64,000 nucleotides of DNA from Anaerosacchariphilus polymeriproducens (GTDB taxonomy: Bacteria; Bacillota; Clostridia; Lachnospirales; Lachnospiraceae): positions 42,775 to 106,774 of the forward strand of contig NZ_QRCT01000048.1 of assembly GCF_003363435.1 (NCBI RefSeq), written 5' to 3'. Made by a program: the position numbers and the translations under genes. Positions within the stretch are counted from its first letter, which is position 1. Every line of letters starts with the position of its first letter. Below are positions 7,162-16,755 of the stretch, in pieces. The notes under the pieces are model-generated. The model did not search any database. It saw only the letters and a list, made by a program, of their open reading frames with translations, and was not told where the DNA came from.

Positions 7162-9393
7162 TCAACTGTTTTTAAGCTCTAATATACATTCTTTTAGTCC
7201 AGAATACCTTGTTTGTTCACTGGTATTTGAAATCATTTTAAAGAAAGTTTCATCATTTCCTACCAGTGTTACGCAAGACTTGGCTCTTGTAACTGCAGTA
7301 TACAGTAAATTTCGATTCATAAGCATTTGTGGTCCATTAAGCAATGGGATGATAACTGCCGGATACTCGCTTCCTTGCGATTTGTGAATCGTTATAGCAT
7401 AAGCCAATTCCAATTCATCTAATTGTTTAAAGGAATAATCTACTCTGCGCCCTTCGTCATATTCTACTGTTATCAGTTCTGCATACAAATTAATCTCCTT
7501 AATAACACCCATGTCACCATTAAATACACCGGTTCCTCTTTCCAATACCAGTCCATAAGAATTGCTGATTTCCCATTCGATCTGATAATTATTTTTAATC
7601 TGCATCACCTTATCACCTTCACGGAATTTACTTCCCTGTATTTCTTTTTCTTTTTTACTTTTTGAAGGCGGGTTCAAATATTCTTGTAAAATCGAGTTTA
7701 ACCTTTCTACTCCCAGTAAACCTTTCCGCATAGGAGTCAATACTTGAATATCATAAGGCTTTGCATTTACATAAGGAGGAAGTTTTTTTTGTATTAATGT
7801 AATTAAAATGCTAATAATAACATTAGCATCATTTCGTTTGAGGAAAAAAAAGTCTTTGCTTTTATTATCCAGTATTACTTCCTGCCCATCATTTATTTTA
7901 TGAGCATTTACTACGATATCACTTTGAGATGCCTGTCGAAAAATTTTCTTTAACATTACTACACTGAATTGTTGCGATTGAATTAAATTTTTCAGAATAC
8001 TTCCAGGGCCCACAGATGGAAGCTGGTTGATATCACCTACCAAAATCACCCTGGTCCCTATGGTAATTGCTTTCAAAAGCGCATGAATTAAATGAATATC
8101 TACCATGGACATTTCATCAATAATAATAGCATCCGCCTCAAGAGGATTTTCTTCATTTTTTTCAAAACTTACTCGATTTCCACTTTCTGCAAGCCCTCCA
8201 CTAAGTTCTAGAAGCCTATGAATTGTTTTTGCTTCATGACCGGTAGCTTCTGTCATTCTTTTGGCTGCTCTCCCAGTCGGTGCCGCCAAGAAAATATCCA
8301 GTTCTTCTGATTCAAAAAATTTTATCATTGCATTGATTGTAGTCGTTTTTCCGGTACCAGGGCCTCCTGTTATGATTAAAAGCCCATTTTTAACTGATTC
8401 TTTCACTGCAGTCCTTTGCATGTCATCTAATTCAATTGTTGATTTTTCTTCAATCTCTTCTAAGCGCTTTTCTATCTCTTCCTCTTCCACTTTATACTTC
8501 ACATTCAAATCATGAAGCATTTTAGCAATATTAAGCTCTAAATAATAATACTGTACGGCATATACATTCTTTTGCCCATCCAATTCTTTTATCACTATCC
8601 TGCGCTCCATAGCCAGATTCATAATTTGATTGCCCAAATGTTCTTTAGCAATCTCTAATATTTCACTGGCTCGTCTTTCAAGCTCTTCATAAGGTAAATA
8701 GGTATGTCCTTCTGTCGATGCTTGTAAAAGAGTATACAAAATTCCACTTTTAATACGAAAATCTGAATCCGTATGAATCCCTACTTTTGAAGCAATTTCA
8801 TCTGCAATTTTAAATCCGATTCCGGGAATTTCGTCAGCCATACGATAAGGATTTTCTTTCAGCACCTGATATATTTCATTGCCATACGTACTATAAATTT
8901 TCACAGCAAGATTTGTTGTTATTCCGTATTTCTGTAAAAAAATCATAGCCTGACGAAGTTCTTTCTTGTCTTCTATCTGTTCTGCTATTTCTCTTGCTTT
9001 TCTCTCACTTATCCCTTTTATTTCTGCTAAACGTTCCGGCTCATTCTCAATAATGCGAAAAGTATCCGCTTTAAATCTTCTTACAATCCTTGCTGCCAGA
9101 GCTGCCCCTATTCCTTTAACAGCTCCTGACGCTAAATAACGTTCAATTGAAATTTCATCTTCCGGAGCCTTGATTTCATACTTCTCTATCTGAAACTGTT
9201 GACCATACATTTGATGTTCTCCAAAAGATCCTTGTGCTTCTATAAATTCACCTTCACTTATGATCTGAAAAACACCAACGCAGGTAGTCTCCTCTTCGTC
9301 TTCATTTATTAAATTTAATACTGTGTATCCATTTTCTGAATTACGATATATGATATGTTCTATAAAACCCGCTATTGTTTCCAATTTCTTCAC
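7162..9393 (-). CDS. recD2: RecD2-type ATP-dependent DNA helicase
   Basis: The protein is 743 residues. The N-terminal part has helix-hairpin-helix repeats (AEIKGISERKAREI, EIPGIGFKIADEIA), followed by a superfamily 1 helicase core: Walker A ITGGPGTGKTTTI, Walker B IIIDEMSMVD and the C-terminal UvrD-like motif AITIHKSQGSEYPAVII. RecD2 proteins are 5'-3' helicases not tied to RecBC and help replication forks and mismatch repair. It stands between the cell-wall block and the flagellar block, with a terminator upstream that ends the flagellar operon. Confidence 0.95.
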   Translation of the reverse strand: MKKLETIAGFIEHIIYRNSENGYTVLNLINEDEEETTCVGVFQIISEGEFIEAQGSFGEHQMYGQQFQIEKYEIKAPEDEISIERYLASGAVKGIGAALAARIVRRFKADTFRIIENEPERLAEIKGISERKAREIAEQIEDKKELRQAMIFLQKYGITTNLAVKIYSTYGNEIYQVLKENPYRMADEIPGIGFKIADEIASKVGIHTDSDFRIKSGILYTLLQASTEGHTYLPYEELERRASEILEIAKEHLGNQIMNLAMERRIVIKELDGQKNVYAVQYYYLELNIAKMLHDLNVKYKVEEEEIEKRLEEIEEKSTIELDDMQRTAVKESVKNGLLIITGGPGTGKTTTINAMIKFFESEELDIFLAAPTGRAAKRMTEATGHEAKTIHRLLELSGGLAESGNRVSFEKNEENPLEADAIIIDEMSMVDIHLIHALLKAITIGTRVILVGDINQLPSVGPGSILKNLIQSQQFSVVMLKKIFRQASQSDIVVNAHKINDGQEVILDNKSKDFFFLKRNDANVIISILITLIQKKLPPYVNAKPYDIQVLTPMRKGLLGVERLNSILQEYLNPPSKSKKEKEIQGSKFREGDKVMQIKNNYQIEWEISNSYGLVLERGTGVFNGDMGVIKEINLYAELITVEYDEGRRVDYSFKQLDELELAYAITIHKSQGSEYPAVIIPLLNGPQMLMNRNLLYTAVTRAKSCVTLVGNDETFFKMISNTSEQTRYSGLKECILELKNS

Positions 9394-9414
9394 CTATTCT
9401 ATCTTGCTTTGAGG

Positions 9415-9464
9415 AAAAAACAGACTGTCCCAAAATAAATTTCACAATTTACTCTGGGACAATT
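9415..9464 (-). terminator. Terminator of the mbl/flagellar rod operon
   Basis: On the minus strand TTGTCCCA pairs with TGGGACAG across an AT-rich loop and is followed by TTTTTT. It lies 25 bases after the rod-binding protein gene. Confidence 0.75.
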
Positions 9465-9488
9465 TATATATTATAAGCAATAAATTTT

Positions 9489-9839
9489 TTACAAATTATA
9501 ATTACGTTTCATTTGTTCATATAAAACTTGAGCAAGACCAACTCCCTGTGTTTCTGACGACATCGATGCATACTCTTGCGTTAAGTTATCTTTACAATAA
9601 CCCATTAAACTTGAAGAACTAGAAGAACTTTCCTCAGATTTTGGAATCATTTTTTCCATTTGTTTAAATACTTGTTCTGTAAAATAAGCTTCAAACTCTT
9701 TGCAAACTTTCATTAACTCTTCTTCTGAAGAAGTATCCAGATTACTATTCAACTTACTCTCAAGACTGTTGGTATTATTATTTCCATTAACCGTTTTGTA
9801 GTAATCACCAGTTAAATTAAGCCCGTCTATTGTGCTCAT
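9489..9839 (-). CDS. Rod-binding protein (FlgJ N-terminal domain-like)
   Basis: This 116-residue protein has the rod-binding domain pattern: ELMKVCKEFEAYFTEQVFKQMEKMIPK in the middle and EYASMSSETQGVGLAQVLYEQM at the end. It lacks the muramidase domain found in FlgJ of Gram-negatives, as is usual in Firmicutes. A serine-rich linker (EESSSSSSS) separates the two helices. It would help assemble the flagellar rod and is the last gene of the mbl-flhO-flhP run. Confidence 0.85.
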   Translation of the reverse strand: MSTIDGLNLTGDYYKTVNGNNNTNSLESKLNSNLDTSSEEELMKVCKEFEAYFTEQVFKQMEKMIPKSEESSSSSSSLMGYCKDNLTQEYASMSSETQGVGLAQVLYEQMKRNYNL

Positions 9840-9859
9840 CCTTATCCCTCCCAGTCAAA

Positions 9860-10672
9860 TTATCGTTTTAATTGATTCGCCTGACTTAACATATCATCCG
9901 CCGCCTGAATTGCTTTTGAATTCATTTCATAAGCCCTTTGCGCTACAATTAAATTCACCATTTCATCAACAACTTGTACACTGGAAGATTCCAGATAATT
10001 CTGATATATTTCCGACTTGGTAACATCAGCACTTGTGCTCTCATTAATAGGCTGACCGGATGCTTCCGTTTCTGCTAATAAACTACCGGATAACTTTTCT
10101 AAACCAGCCGGATTACTGAATTGGTATACTCCAATATTTTTACCGGAAGAAGTTAATTTCCCATTAACTTCATAAAAAATCTCTCCTGCACTATTAACAC
10201 TTAATGTATTAACATTAGCATTATTAGGAAATTCTATCGTATTTCCTTGAGAATCCAAAACAGGATTACCATATGAATCCGTTAACATCATCCCATTTGT
10301 GCTGACTGCAATTTGAAAATTTCCATTTCTTGTATAATATGTGTTTCCATCACTTCCATGAACTGCAAAAAAACCAGAACCATTAATGGCAAAAGCAGTA
10401 TTACTAGAGGACTCCGTGAGTGCCCCCTGCGTAAACTGAGATGTAATGGCCGCAGTCCTTGTTCCTAAACCAACTTGTGCATTAATTGGCTTATTCTCAC
10501 CATTTGCTGTTGTCGTAGGTGATTGTATCGTTTGATAAAGCAATGATTTAAATTCTGCTTTTTCTTGTTTAAAACCAACAGTATTAACATTGGCTAAATT
10601 ATTTGATATTGTATCTACACTCGTCTGTTGGGCAACCATTCCCGATGCCGCTGACCAAAGAGCTCTCATCAT
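9860..10672 (-). CDS. flhP: Flagellar rod/hook-basal body protein, FlgG type (FlhP-like)
   Basis: A 270-residue protein with both conserved rod ends: N-terminal ALWSAASGMVAQQ...NLANVNTVGFKQ and C-terminal VQVVDEMVNLIVAQRAYEMNSKAIQAADDML. The central region has the FlgG/F beta domain (YTRNGNFQI, LTDSYGNPV). It forms part of the distal rod outside the membrane. The gene order mbl-flhO-flhP is the same as in Bacillus subtilis, so I call it FlhP-like; flgG is an alternative name. AAGGAGG precedes the first of two adjacent ATGs. Confidence 0.9.
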   Translation of the reverse strand: MMRALWSAASGMVAQQTSVDTISNNLANVNTVGFKQEKAEFKSLLYQTIQSPTTTANGENKPINAQVGLGTRTAAITSQFTQGALTESSSNTAFAINGSGFFAVHGSDGNTYYTRNGNFQIAVSTNGMMLTDSYGNPVLDSQGNTIEFPNNANVNTLSVNSAGEIFYEVNGKLTSSGKNIGVYQFSNPAGLEKLSGSLLAETEASGQPINESTSADVTKSEIYQNYLESSSVQVVDEMVNLIVAQRAYEMNSKAIQAADDMLSQANQLKR

Positions 10673-10701
10673 AATTTTAAACCTCCTTACCTAACGGTCT
10701 C

Positions 10702-11496
10702 TTAAACTTTACCCAACTGATTAACAGCTGTATCTAAAGTTCCATCAATTGTTTGAATTAATTTTTGATTGGATTCATATGCTCTGGATATTTCTATCAT
10801 TTCTACCATTTCAGATACCACATTTACATTTGAAGTCTCTAAAATTCCCTGATTTACAAACGCAGTACTTTCTTGTATCGTTCCTCCTTGTGCCAATTGA
10901 TATAGATTTTCGCCATATTTCTCAATATAATTGTAATCCGGAAAATCTGCTACACCTATTTGAGCCACAAATTGATTATTCTGATATATATTTCCACTGG
11001 CATCAATTTTCACTTCTGCATTTGGATCTAATTGAATCCTGCTATTAGCATTTGAATTCATCGCACCATTCTGATTCAAAACAAAATCGCCGTCCTTGGT
11101 AACCAAGTAACCATCCTTATTCATGGTAAACGAGCCATCTCTAGTGTATTTCACTGATGTTTCACCATTTTTTCCAGTGAAGGAAATTGCAAAAAATCCA
11201 TCACCATCTAATGCCAAATCTAAATCATTATCCGTTACTCGAAATGCTCCCTGGCCATAGTCTGTATAATTCTCTCCTATTTTAACCCCCATACTCATGG
11301 TTCCAAGCGGCCGGGATATGTTGTATTCTGATGAATCTTTTATTTTGTAAGCCAAAACATCTTTAAATGTCTGAGATGTAGTTCCTTCTTTTTTATATCC
11401 TGTGGTCGCTGAGTTGGCTAAATTATTGGTTATAACGTCCAAACGATTTTGTTGGTTTATCATACCTGTATAGGCAGTATACAAACCTTTTACCAT
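10702..11496 (-). CDS. flhO: Flagellar rod/hook-basal body protein, FlgF type (FlhO-like)
   Basis: A 264-residue paralogue of its downstream neighbour. It has the N-terminal rod motif GLYTAYTGMINQQNRLDVITNN with NSATTGYKK, a central YTRDGSFTMNKDGYLVTKDG segment and the C-terminal coil VNVVSEMVEMIEISRAYESNQKLIQTID. It would be the proximal partner of the FlgG-type protein in the rod. It lies 20 bases after mbl, consistent with one transcript. Confidence 0.9.
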   Translation of the reverse strand: MVKGLYTAYTGMINQQNRLDVITNNLANSATTGYKKEGTTSQTFKDVLAYKIKDSSEYNISRPLGTMSMGVKIGENYTDYGQGAFRVTDNDLDLALDGDGFFAISFTGKNGETSVKYTRDGSFTMNKDGYLVTKDGDFVLNQNGAMNSNANSRIQLDPNAEVKIDASGNIYQNNQFVAQIGVADFPDYNYIEKYGENLYQLAQGGTIQESTAFVNQGILETSNVNVVSEMVEMIEISRAYESNQKLIQTIDGTLDTAVNQLGKV

Positions 11497-11516
11497 AGAG
11501 TAACCTCCTAATATGA

Positions 11517-12509
11517 TTATTCTTCTCTTTTTCCAGCTAGAAATTCTACGAATTTTCCAGTTCCAATAGCAACTGCTGTCATCGGATCTTCTGCTGTCAT
11601 TGTATTGATTCCGGTCTTTGATTCAATCAGTTCTTCCAAACCTCTGAGTAACGCACCGCCACCGGTCAGAACTATTCCTCTGTCGGCAACATCAGCCGCT
11701 AATTCTGGCGGAGTTTTTTCCAGTACGCTATGAACAGCTTCTACGATCTGAGAAGTAGTCTCTCTTAATGCATCCTCTGTTTCTTCTGAACTTACAGTAA
11801 CTGTTTTCGGAAGTCCTGTCACCAAATTACGTCCTCTAACATCCATTGTATCAACTTCTGCACGTGGATAGCAAGTGCCAATTTTTATCTTTATATCTTC
11901 TGCAGTTCTTTCTCCGATCAATAAATTATGTTTCTTTCTCATATATCGGACAATTGCTTCGTCAAAATCATCACCTGCGATTTTAATGGAAGTACTGACA
12001 ACTGTACCACCAAGTGATATAACGGCAATATCTGCTGTACCTCCTCCTATATCTACGATCATGTTTCCACACGGTCTTGATATATCAATTCCTGCTCCTA
12101 TCGCTGCTGCAATAGGTTCTTCTATAATAGAAACTTCTCTGGCTCCTGCCTGATAAGTTGCATCCTCTACAGCTTTCTTCTCTACTTCTGTAACACCGCT
12201 TGGTACACAAACACTGATTCTAGGCTTTCGAAACGTCCTCTTTCCCAATGCTTTCTGAATAAAGTATTTTAACATTTTCTCTGTAACTGTATAATCAGAG
12301 ATAACGCCCTGTCTTAATGGACGGACTGCAATAATGTTTCCAGGTGTCCTTCCTAACATTAATCTTGCTTCTTCACCAATCGCTTTAATTTTATTCGTGT
12401 CTCTATCAAAGGCTACAACGGATGGTTCTTTCAATACAACACCCTTCCCTTTTATATATACAAGGATACTCGCAGTTCCTAAATCGATTCCTATATCTGT
12501 TGCGACCAT
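11517..12509 (-). CDS. mbl: MreB-family actin-like protein (Mbl type)
   Basis: The 330-residue protein has the actin-fold signatures GIDLGTASILVYIKGKGVVL, VDIGGGTADIAVISLGG and VLTGGGALLRGLEE. MreB/Mbl filaments guide side-wall peptidoglycan synthesis on the inner face of the membrane. Adjacency to flhO/flhP points to Mbl rather than MreB, which normally sits with mreC and mreD (absent here). An AAAGGGG ribosome binding site precedes the ATG. Confidence 0.93.
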   Translation of the reverse strand: MVATDIGIDLGTASILVYIKGKGVVLKEPSVVAFDRDTNKIKAIGEEARLMLGRTPGNIIAVRPLRQGVISDYTVTEKMLKYFIQKALGKRTFRKPRISVCVPSGVTEVEKKAVEDATYQAGAREVSIIEEPIAAAIGAGIDISRPCGNMIVDIGGGTADIAVISLGGTVVSTSIKIAGDDFDEAIVRYMRKKHNLLIGERTAEDIKIKIGTCYPRAEVDTMDVRGRNLVTGLPKTVTVSSEETEDALRETTSQIVEAVHSVLEKTPPELAADVADRGIVLTGGGALLRGLEELIESKTGINTMTAEDPMTAVAIGTGKFVEFLAGKREE

Positions 12510-12586
12510 ATTAATCCCCTTTCACTTTCTTATCTATATTTCTATTTTTTGCAATCATTTCAATATTTAAACATATTCACCTATTC

Positions 12587-12615
12587 ATTATATACAATTT
12601 TTGTAATTTTTTAAA
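12587..12615 (-). promoter_or_regulatory. Possible sigma-A promoter of the mbl-flagellar operon
   Basis: A perfect TATAAT lies at 12587-12592 on the minus strand, 78 bases before the mbl start. The -35 region at 17-base spacing is poor (TTTAAA), so this is tentative. Confidence 0.35.
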
Positions 12616-12785
12616 GGGTTATTTTTCATTTTCGCAACTTTTTATTTTTTCTTTCGTTCTCGTCAAGAAAACTTTACATAATATTTCGTTTTTTATCAGA
12701 TTTTGGTCACATTTTCGTCACAATTTTACCTTACACTAATCAATGTACTAGCTAAACATAGCTAATATAATTTTTCATAACTCAT

Positions 12786-12818
12786 GGGGATGCTTATATT
12801 TTATATATCGGCATCCCC
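12786..12818. repeat. Inverted repeat GGGGATGC/GCATCCCC
   Basis: Eight-base exact arms (12786-12793 and 12811-12818) flank an AT-only loop. No T-run follows on either strand. It sits in the gap upstream of the mbl operon and downstream of the lipoprotein terminator; its function is unknown. Confidence 0.55.
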
Positions 12819-12868
12819 ACTCCCCTTTATTAGATGTTTTTTAATTTTTTATGTAAAAATTCATCCTA

Positions 12869-12905
12869 GAAAAGCTGATACTATTATTTACAGTATCAGC
12901 TTTTC
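12869..12905 (-). terminator. Hairpin terminator after the lipoprotein gene
   Basis: A perfect 14-bp stem (GAAAAGCTGATACT at 12869-12882 with its complement at 12892-12905) lies 20 bases after the lipoprotein stop. The A/T ends of the stem supply short U tracts on both strands. Confidence 0.7.
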
Positions 12906-12925
12906 CTATTCTTTTTCTCTATTAT

Positions 12926-13330
12926 TTATTTTTGCTTCTCACAGATCCATACCGGATTTTTATCTGTTACTTGTGGTTCTTCTATAATAGATAAGTTCAA
13001 TTTTTCTTTTACCAACTCGATATCTATTTCTACTTTATCTATATTTTCCAATGTGATTTTATTTCCATTCTGTATCCAACTGCCGGTTTTTGTAGAGCCA
13101 TCATAATTTAATTTGTATTTTCCTTCTTTTTCAAATTCAATCGAAATCATCATATCTTCGTCTTCATCGGGATCTAACTTAACCTCATTACCTTCCATCT
13201 GTATCGCTGATGAGACCCACTTTCCGACTATTGATGTCTTTTCCTCTACTTTCTTTTGACCGGTACACCCTGTCAAACTCATAATACCTACAATAAATAT
13301 GAAAAATAATATACGAAATCCTTTTTTCAT
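12926..13330 (-). CDS. Small secreted lipoprotein, lipocalin-like
   Basis: This 134-residue protein starts with a lipoprotein signal (MKKGFRILFFIFIVGIMS then lipobox LTGC, Cys22). The mature part reads SIVGKWVSS...FEKEGKYKLNY...GSWIQNGNKITLEN, a pattern of antiparallel strands seen in small lipocalin-like or META-like lipoproteins. It would be anchored on the outer face of the membrane. It is a single gene with its own terminator. No specific ligand can be given. Confidence 0.8.
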   Translation of the reverse strand: MKKGFRILFFIFIVGIMSLTGCTGQKKVEEKTSIVGKWVSSAIQMEGNEVKLDPDEDEDMMISIEFEKEGKYKLNYDGSTKTGSWIQNGNKITLENIDKVEIDIELVKEKLNLSIIEEPQVTDKNPVWICEKQK

Positions 13331-13403
13331 TTTCGAACTCCTTTTCTAAATTATTCAAGGTTGATTCCTTTATTTTTCATATTTTATCATAGTTGATAAT
13401 AAT

Positions 13404-15260
13404 TTAGAAGAAAAAATTATCTTCTCTTTCATTAATAAAATATACTTGATACCAAATCAGAAAAACATAAACTGCCCATATTTTTCTACTATTATCTCTC
13501 TTGCCCATTCTATGTTGATTCAATAAAACTAACAATTGTTCTTTATTGAAAAATAATTCTGCACTATTACCTTCAAACGCTTCTTTTACTTTATTATAAT
13601 ACTCATCTTCTTTAAGCCATACGCGAATAGGGGTAGGAAAACCCAGTTTCTTTTTTTCTGCTGTTTGTTTTGGAATATATTTATTTGCAACTTGACGGAA
13701 TACAAATTTGGTTATATGGTTTTGTATTTTATATTTATCTGTTATTTTACGTGCAATATGAAACACTTCTTTATCTAAATAAGGAACTCTGACCTCAATA
13801 GAATTAGCCATACTCATTTTATCCGCTTTCAAAAGTATATCTCCCGGCAGCCAATGTTTTAGATCAATATACTGCATTTTACTCACCGGATCATTTTGAC
13901 AAATTTTTTTGTATGTATCAGCAACCAATTGACTGGCATCTGTTATAAGAACAGGTTGTTTTAAAATTTTGTTCCTTTCTTCCATATTAAAAATATTCGC
14001 GTTTCCAATAAAACGTTCTTCAAGTTCTTTACTGCCTCGGATAAGATAATTCTTACCTTTAAATTCAAATGGAATATTCTTAATGATTTTTGCAATTATT
14101 TTCCGCAGCGGTTTCGCTAAATATTGATAACCCTTTAGAGCTTTTGGCTCCTTATAAATGTTATATCCTGCAAACAGCTCATCAACACCTTCCCCGGATA
14201 ATGCTACTTTAACATGATTTGATGCTTCTTTATTCACAAAATACAATCCAACTGCCGAAGGATCAGCTAATGGTTCATCCATATAATACATAACTTCAGG
14301 TATCGCATTCCAATAATCTTCAGAAGAAATGATTTTACTATGATTTTTTTTGTTCAATATATTTGACAAATTATCAGCGTATTTTATTTCGTTATAAGGA
14401 CTATTTTCATCTATGTAGCCAACAGTAAAAGTCTTGTCCCCTTTAAAACTGGCCGCAATCAGACTAGAATCTACACCACTTGAAAGATGTGTACCTATCT
14501 CTACGTCTCCCATCATATGCTTATCGATTGACTCCTTAATTGCAGTGTCCACTTGTAATAACAACTGAGAATAGGAAGTGAGTCCATCTGATTCTATCAT
14601 TGGATCAAAGTATTGTTTCACATTAAATTCTCCATTGCTAAACGTAAGATAATGTCCTGGTTGCAATTTATAAATACCTTTAAAAAATGTTTCTTCAAGA
14701 GCTGAATATTGAAAACTTAAATATTGTTCTAACGCTTCCAAATTGACTTGTTTTTCATAACCCGGAAATTCCAAAATACTTTTAATTTCCGATGCAAATA
14801 CAAAGCACCCTTGAATCATTGCATAATAAAATGGTTTTATTCCAAAAAAATCTCTAGCAGCAAAAAGTGTTTGTTTTTTTTCATCCCATATTGCAAAAGC
14901 AAACATACCTCGAATATGATTCAACATTTCCGTTCCATAGTCTTCATATTCATGAACCAGACATTCTGTATCTGCTTCATTCGAAAATATATGCCCCTTT
15001 TTAGACAATTTATGTTTTAATTCCTTGAAATTATAGATTTCTCCATTAAAAACAATTGCAATATCCTTATTCTCATTATACATTGGCTGACAACCGTTTT
15101 CTAAGTCAACAATGCTTAAGCGCTGAAAGCCCAATGCCGCCTCAGTACCAAAATATTTACCAGAAGCATCCGGCCCTCTATGCTTAATTTTCTCCATCAT
15201 ATTTTCTAGTATTTTTTCTCTCTCTTCTATTTCACCTATAAATCCGCATATTCCACACAT
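13404..15260 (-). CDS. asnB: Asparagine synthase (glutamine-hydrolysing)
   Basis: The 618-residue enzyme starts MCGICGFIG, so after Met removal Cys1 is the glutaminase nucleophile. This start (15260, GGGAGAG upstream) must be used rather than an in-frame TTG 15 bases earlier, which would bury the Cys. The N-terminal glutaminase domain contains HRGPDASG; the synthetase domain has the PP-loop HLSSGVDSS near residue 250. It makes asparagine from aspartate, glutamine and ATP, or amidates a surface or peptide substrate in related enzymes. A 35-codon ORF lies upstream. Housekeeping asparagine synthesis is the simplest reading. Confidence 0.92.
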   Translation of the reverse strand: MCGICGFIGEIEEREKILENMMEKIKHRGPDASGKYFGTEAALGFQRLSIVDLENGCQPMYNENKDIAIVFNGEIYNFKELKHKLSKKGHIFSNEADTECLVHEYEDYGTEMLNHIRGMFAFAIWDEKKQTLFAARDFFGIKPFYYAMIQGCFVFASEIKSILEFPGYEKQVNLEALEQYLSFQYSALEETFFKGIYKLQPGHYLTFSNGEFNVKQYFDPMIESDGLTSYSQLLLQVDTAIKESIDKHMMGDVEIGTHLSSGVDSSLIAASFKGDKTFTVGYIDENSPYNEIKYADNLSNILNKKNHSKIISSEDYWNAIPEVMYYMDEPLADPSAVGLYFVNKEASNHVKVALSGEGVDELFAGYNIYKEPKALKGYQYLAKPLRKIIAKIIKNIPFEFKGKNYLIRGSKELEERFIGNANIFNMEERNKILKQPVLITDASQLVADTYKKICQNDPVSKMQYIDLKHWLPGDILLKADKMSMANSIEVRVPYLDKEVFHIARKITDKYKIQNHITKFVFRQVANKYIPKQTAEKKKLGFPTPIRVWLKEDEYYNKVKEAFEGNSAELFFNKEQLLVLLNQHRMGKRDNSRKIWAVYVFLIWYQVYFINEREDNFFF

Positions 15261-15311
15261 AATTTTCTCTCCCAAAACTTTCTTCTAATTGTATTTTCTA
15301 TATTTTTTTCT

Positions 15312-15419
15312 TTAGAAAAACAGCTTTTTATGCGGAGGGTGATGATTGCTCAGAATAACCCCATGGAGTTTTGTAGCTATTTTAGATGTTATATATAGTA
15401 GATAATTGTAAGGACTCAT
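15312..15419 (-). CDS. Possible 35-residue peptide upstream of asnB
   Basis: An ATG at 15419 has AAGGAGAGATG shortly before it and opens 35 codons (start MSPYNYLLYITSKIAT, end PHKKLFF). The peptide has a hydrophobic, tyrosine-rich first half and a His/Pro/Lys tail. It ends 51 bases before asnB. It may be a real small gene or a leader peptide. Nothing in the sequence shows its role. Confidence 0.4.
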   Translation of the reverse strand: MSPYNYLLYITSKIATKLHGVILSNHHPPHKKLFF

Positions 15420-15504
15420 ATTTCATCTCTCCTTCATTTTTTGACTATATATAACTTACACCGATATTATTTCTATAGATTCACTAAAATGTAAAATAGT
15501 TGTA

Positions 15505-16755
15505 TCAATTAAACATTATCATAACTAAATTAACGTCATACATAATATTATGCTGATAAAAATAATTCTTTGTTCTAAATTCTGCCAATAATCTTTTCTC
15601 TTTTTGGTCAATCGTTAGTTCGAAAATCCTACCATTCCCTTTATATAATAATTGACTACTCCCGTTAACTAATGAATGACTGTAAATATTTGTCTTTACT
15701 CCGTCATTTCCATTAATGTAATCGATATTTACACCTTTTTGATGTTCAATATAGGATTTGTCTGAACATTCTTCCGCCGTAATAATCGTATCTCCTCCAT
15801 CACAGATTATGTAGTCAAAGATGCCCTTAGGTAATTCTGAAGTTATCAAATTCCATTGATCTAAACCAGAATCAAAATCATAAACATAAAGACTTCCCGT
15901 AGTTGATAATCCATACATTTTATTATTCTTTATGGAATAAGCAACTTCTGTTTCTGATTCAAGCGGAGATAATACTTTAATTTGCTTCTCTTTTGAGAAA
16001 TCAATTAAAAAGTAAATTTCCGGATTCATTCCATAAAGCAATACTTTGTTTCCGTCATCCGACACAACTATTTGTTTGTAATTAAAGAACTGAGAGTTTT
16101 CAATTTCTGTCTTCTTCATTGTCTGAACTGTCTTTTTTTTATTAACATCGAAAACGCTGATAAAGTTGAAATCTTCTGATTGATAACCGGATTCCAGTAT
16201 ATAAATTAATTTTTTACTATCCTTTGACCAGATTCCTTTCATATGATAAAAATTATTAGAATATTCCTCTGCATTTAACCTTAATAACTCCATCTCTGTA
16301 TTATGATATAGATCAATTATGATAAACTGCCTTTCTCCTCCAGATTTTATTTCTCCAAAAACAAAAGAACCATTAGGTGAAACTGCAATTTCTTCAAAGG
16401 TATCTAAATTTTTATTATAATTAGAGTACGGTTCATGAAAACCATACCTGATATCTACTTTTTCATACTTTGTCTTTAGATTATCCAAATCATACCCTTT
16501 TACAAATACGCTATTTTTATCTTCTTCATTTAAAAAAGCAGATGCCATTCTAGAATTTTCTTTCTCCATCGTTTGATAATTATATTTATAAATCTTCTGC
16601 GATACAAACTCTGAATCTGTTGAGATATCTCCGTTCTCTTTCGCTAACTTATCAGGTAATAATACTGTTTTTGATTTATTCTCATCGGAACATCCACAGA
16701 GCATCAATACTATAACAATTATTACACACATTGTATTTATTTTACTTGTTTTCAT
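15505..16755 (-). CDS. Lipoprotein with beta-propeller-like repeats, linked to the sensor kinase
   Basis: From the ATG at 16755 (GAAAGGAAAAG upstream) the protein is 416 residues with a lipoprotein signal ending CGCS. The upstream in-frame ATG is rejected because it lies deep inside the kinase gene. The body contains repeated blade-like strings (SPNGSFVFGEIKSGG, WSKDSKKLIYILESG, VSDDGNKVLLYGMNP), as in TolB/WD-type propellers. The gene overlaps the 3' end of the histidine kinase gene by 14 bases, so the two are translated together. It may act as an extracellular accessory of the sensor; that role is inferred. Confidence 0.75.
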   Translation of the reverse strand: MKTSKINTMCVIIVIVLMLCGCSDENKSKTVLLPDKLAKENGDISTDSEFVSQKIYKYNYQTMEKENSRMASAFLNEEDKNSVFVKGYDLDNLKTKYEKVDIRYGFHEPYSNYNKNLDTFEEIAVSPNGSFVFGEIKSGGERQFIIIDLYHNTEMELLRLNAEEYSNNFYHMKGIWSKDSKKLIYILESGYQSEDFNFISVFDVNKKKTVQTMKKTEIENSQFFNYKQIVVSDDGNKVLLYGMNPEIYFLIDFSKEKQIKVLSPLESETEVAYSIKNNKMYGLSTTGSLYVYDFDSGLDQWNLITSELPKGIFDYIICDGGDTIITAEECSDKSYIEHQKGVNIDYINGNDGVKTNIYSHSLVNGSSQLLYKGNGRIFELTIDQKEKRLLAEFRTKNYFYQHNIMYDVNLVMIMFN

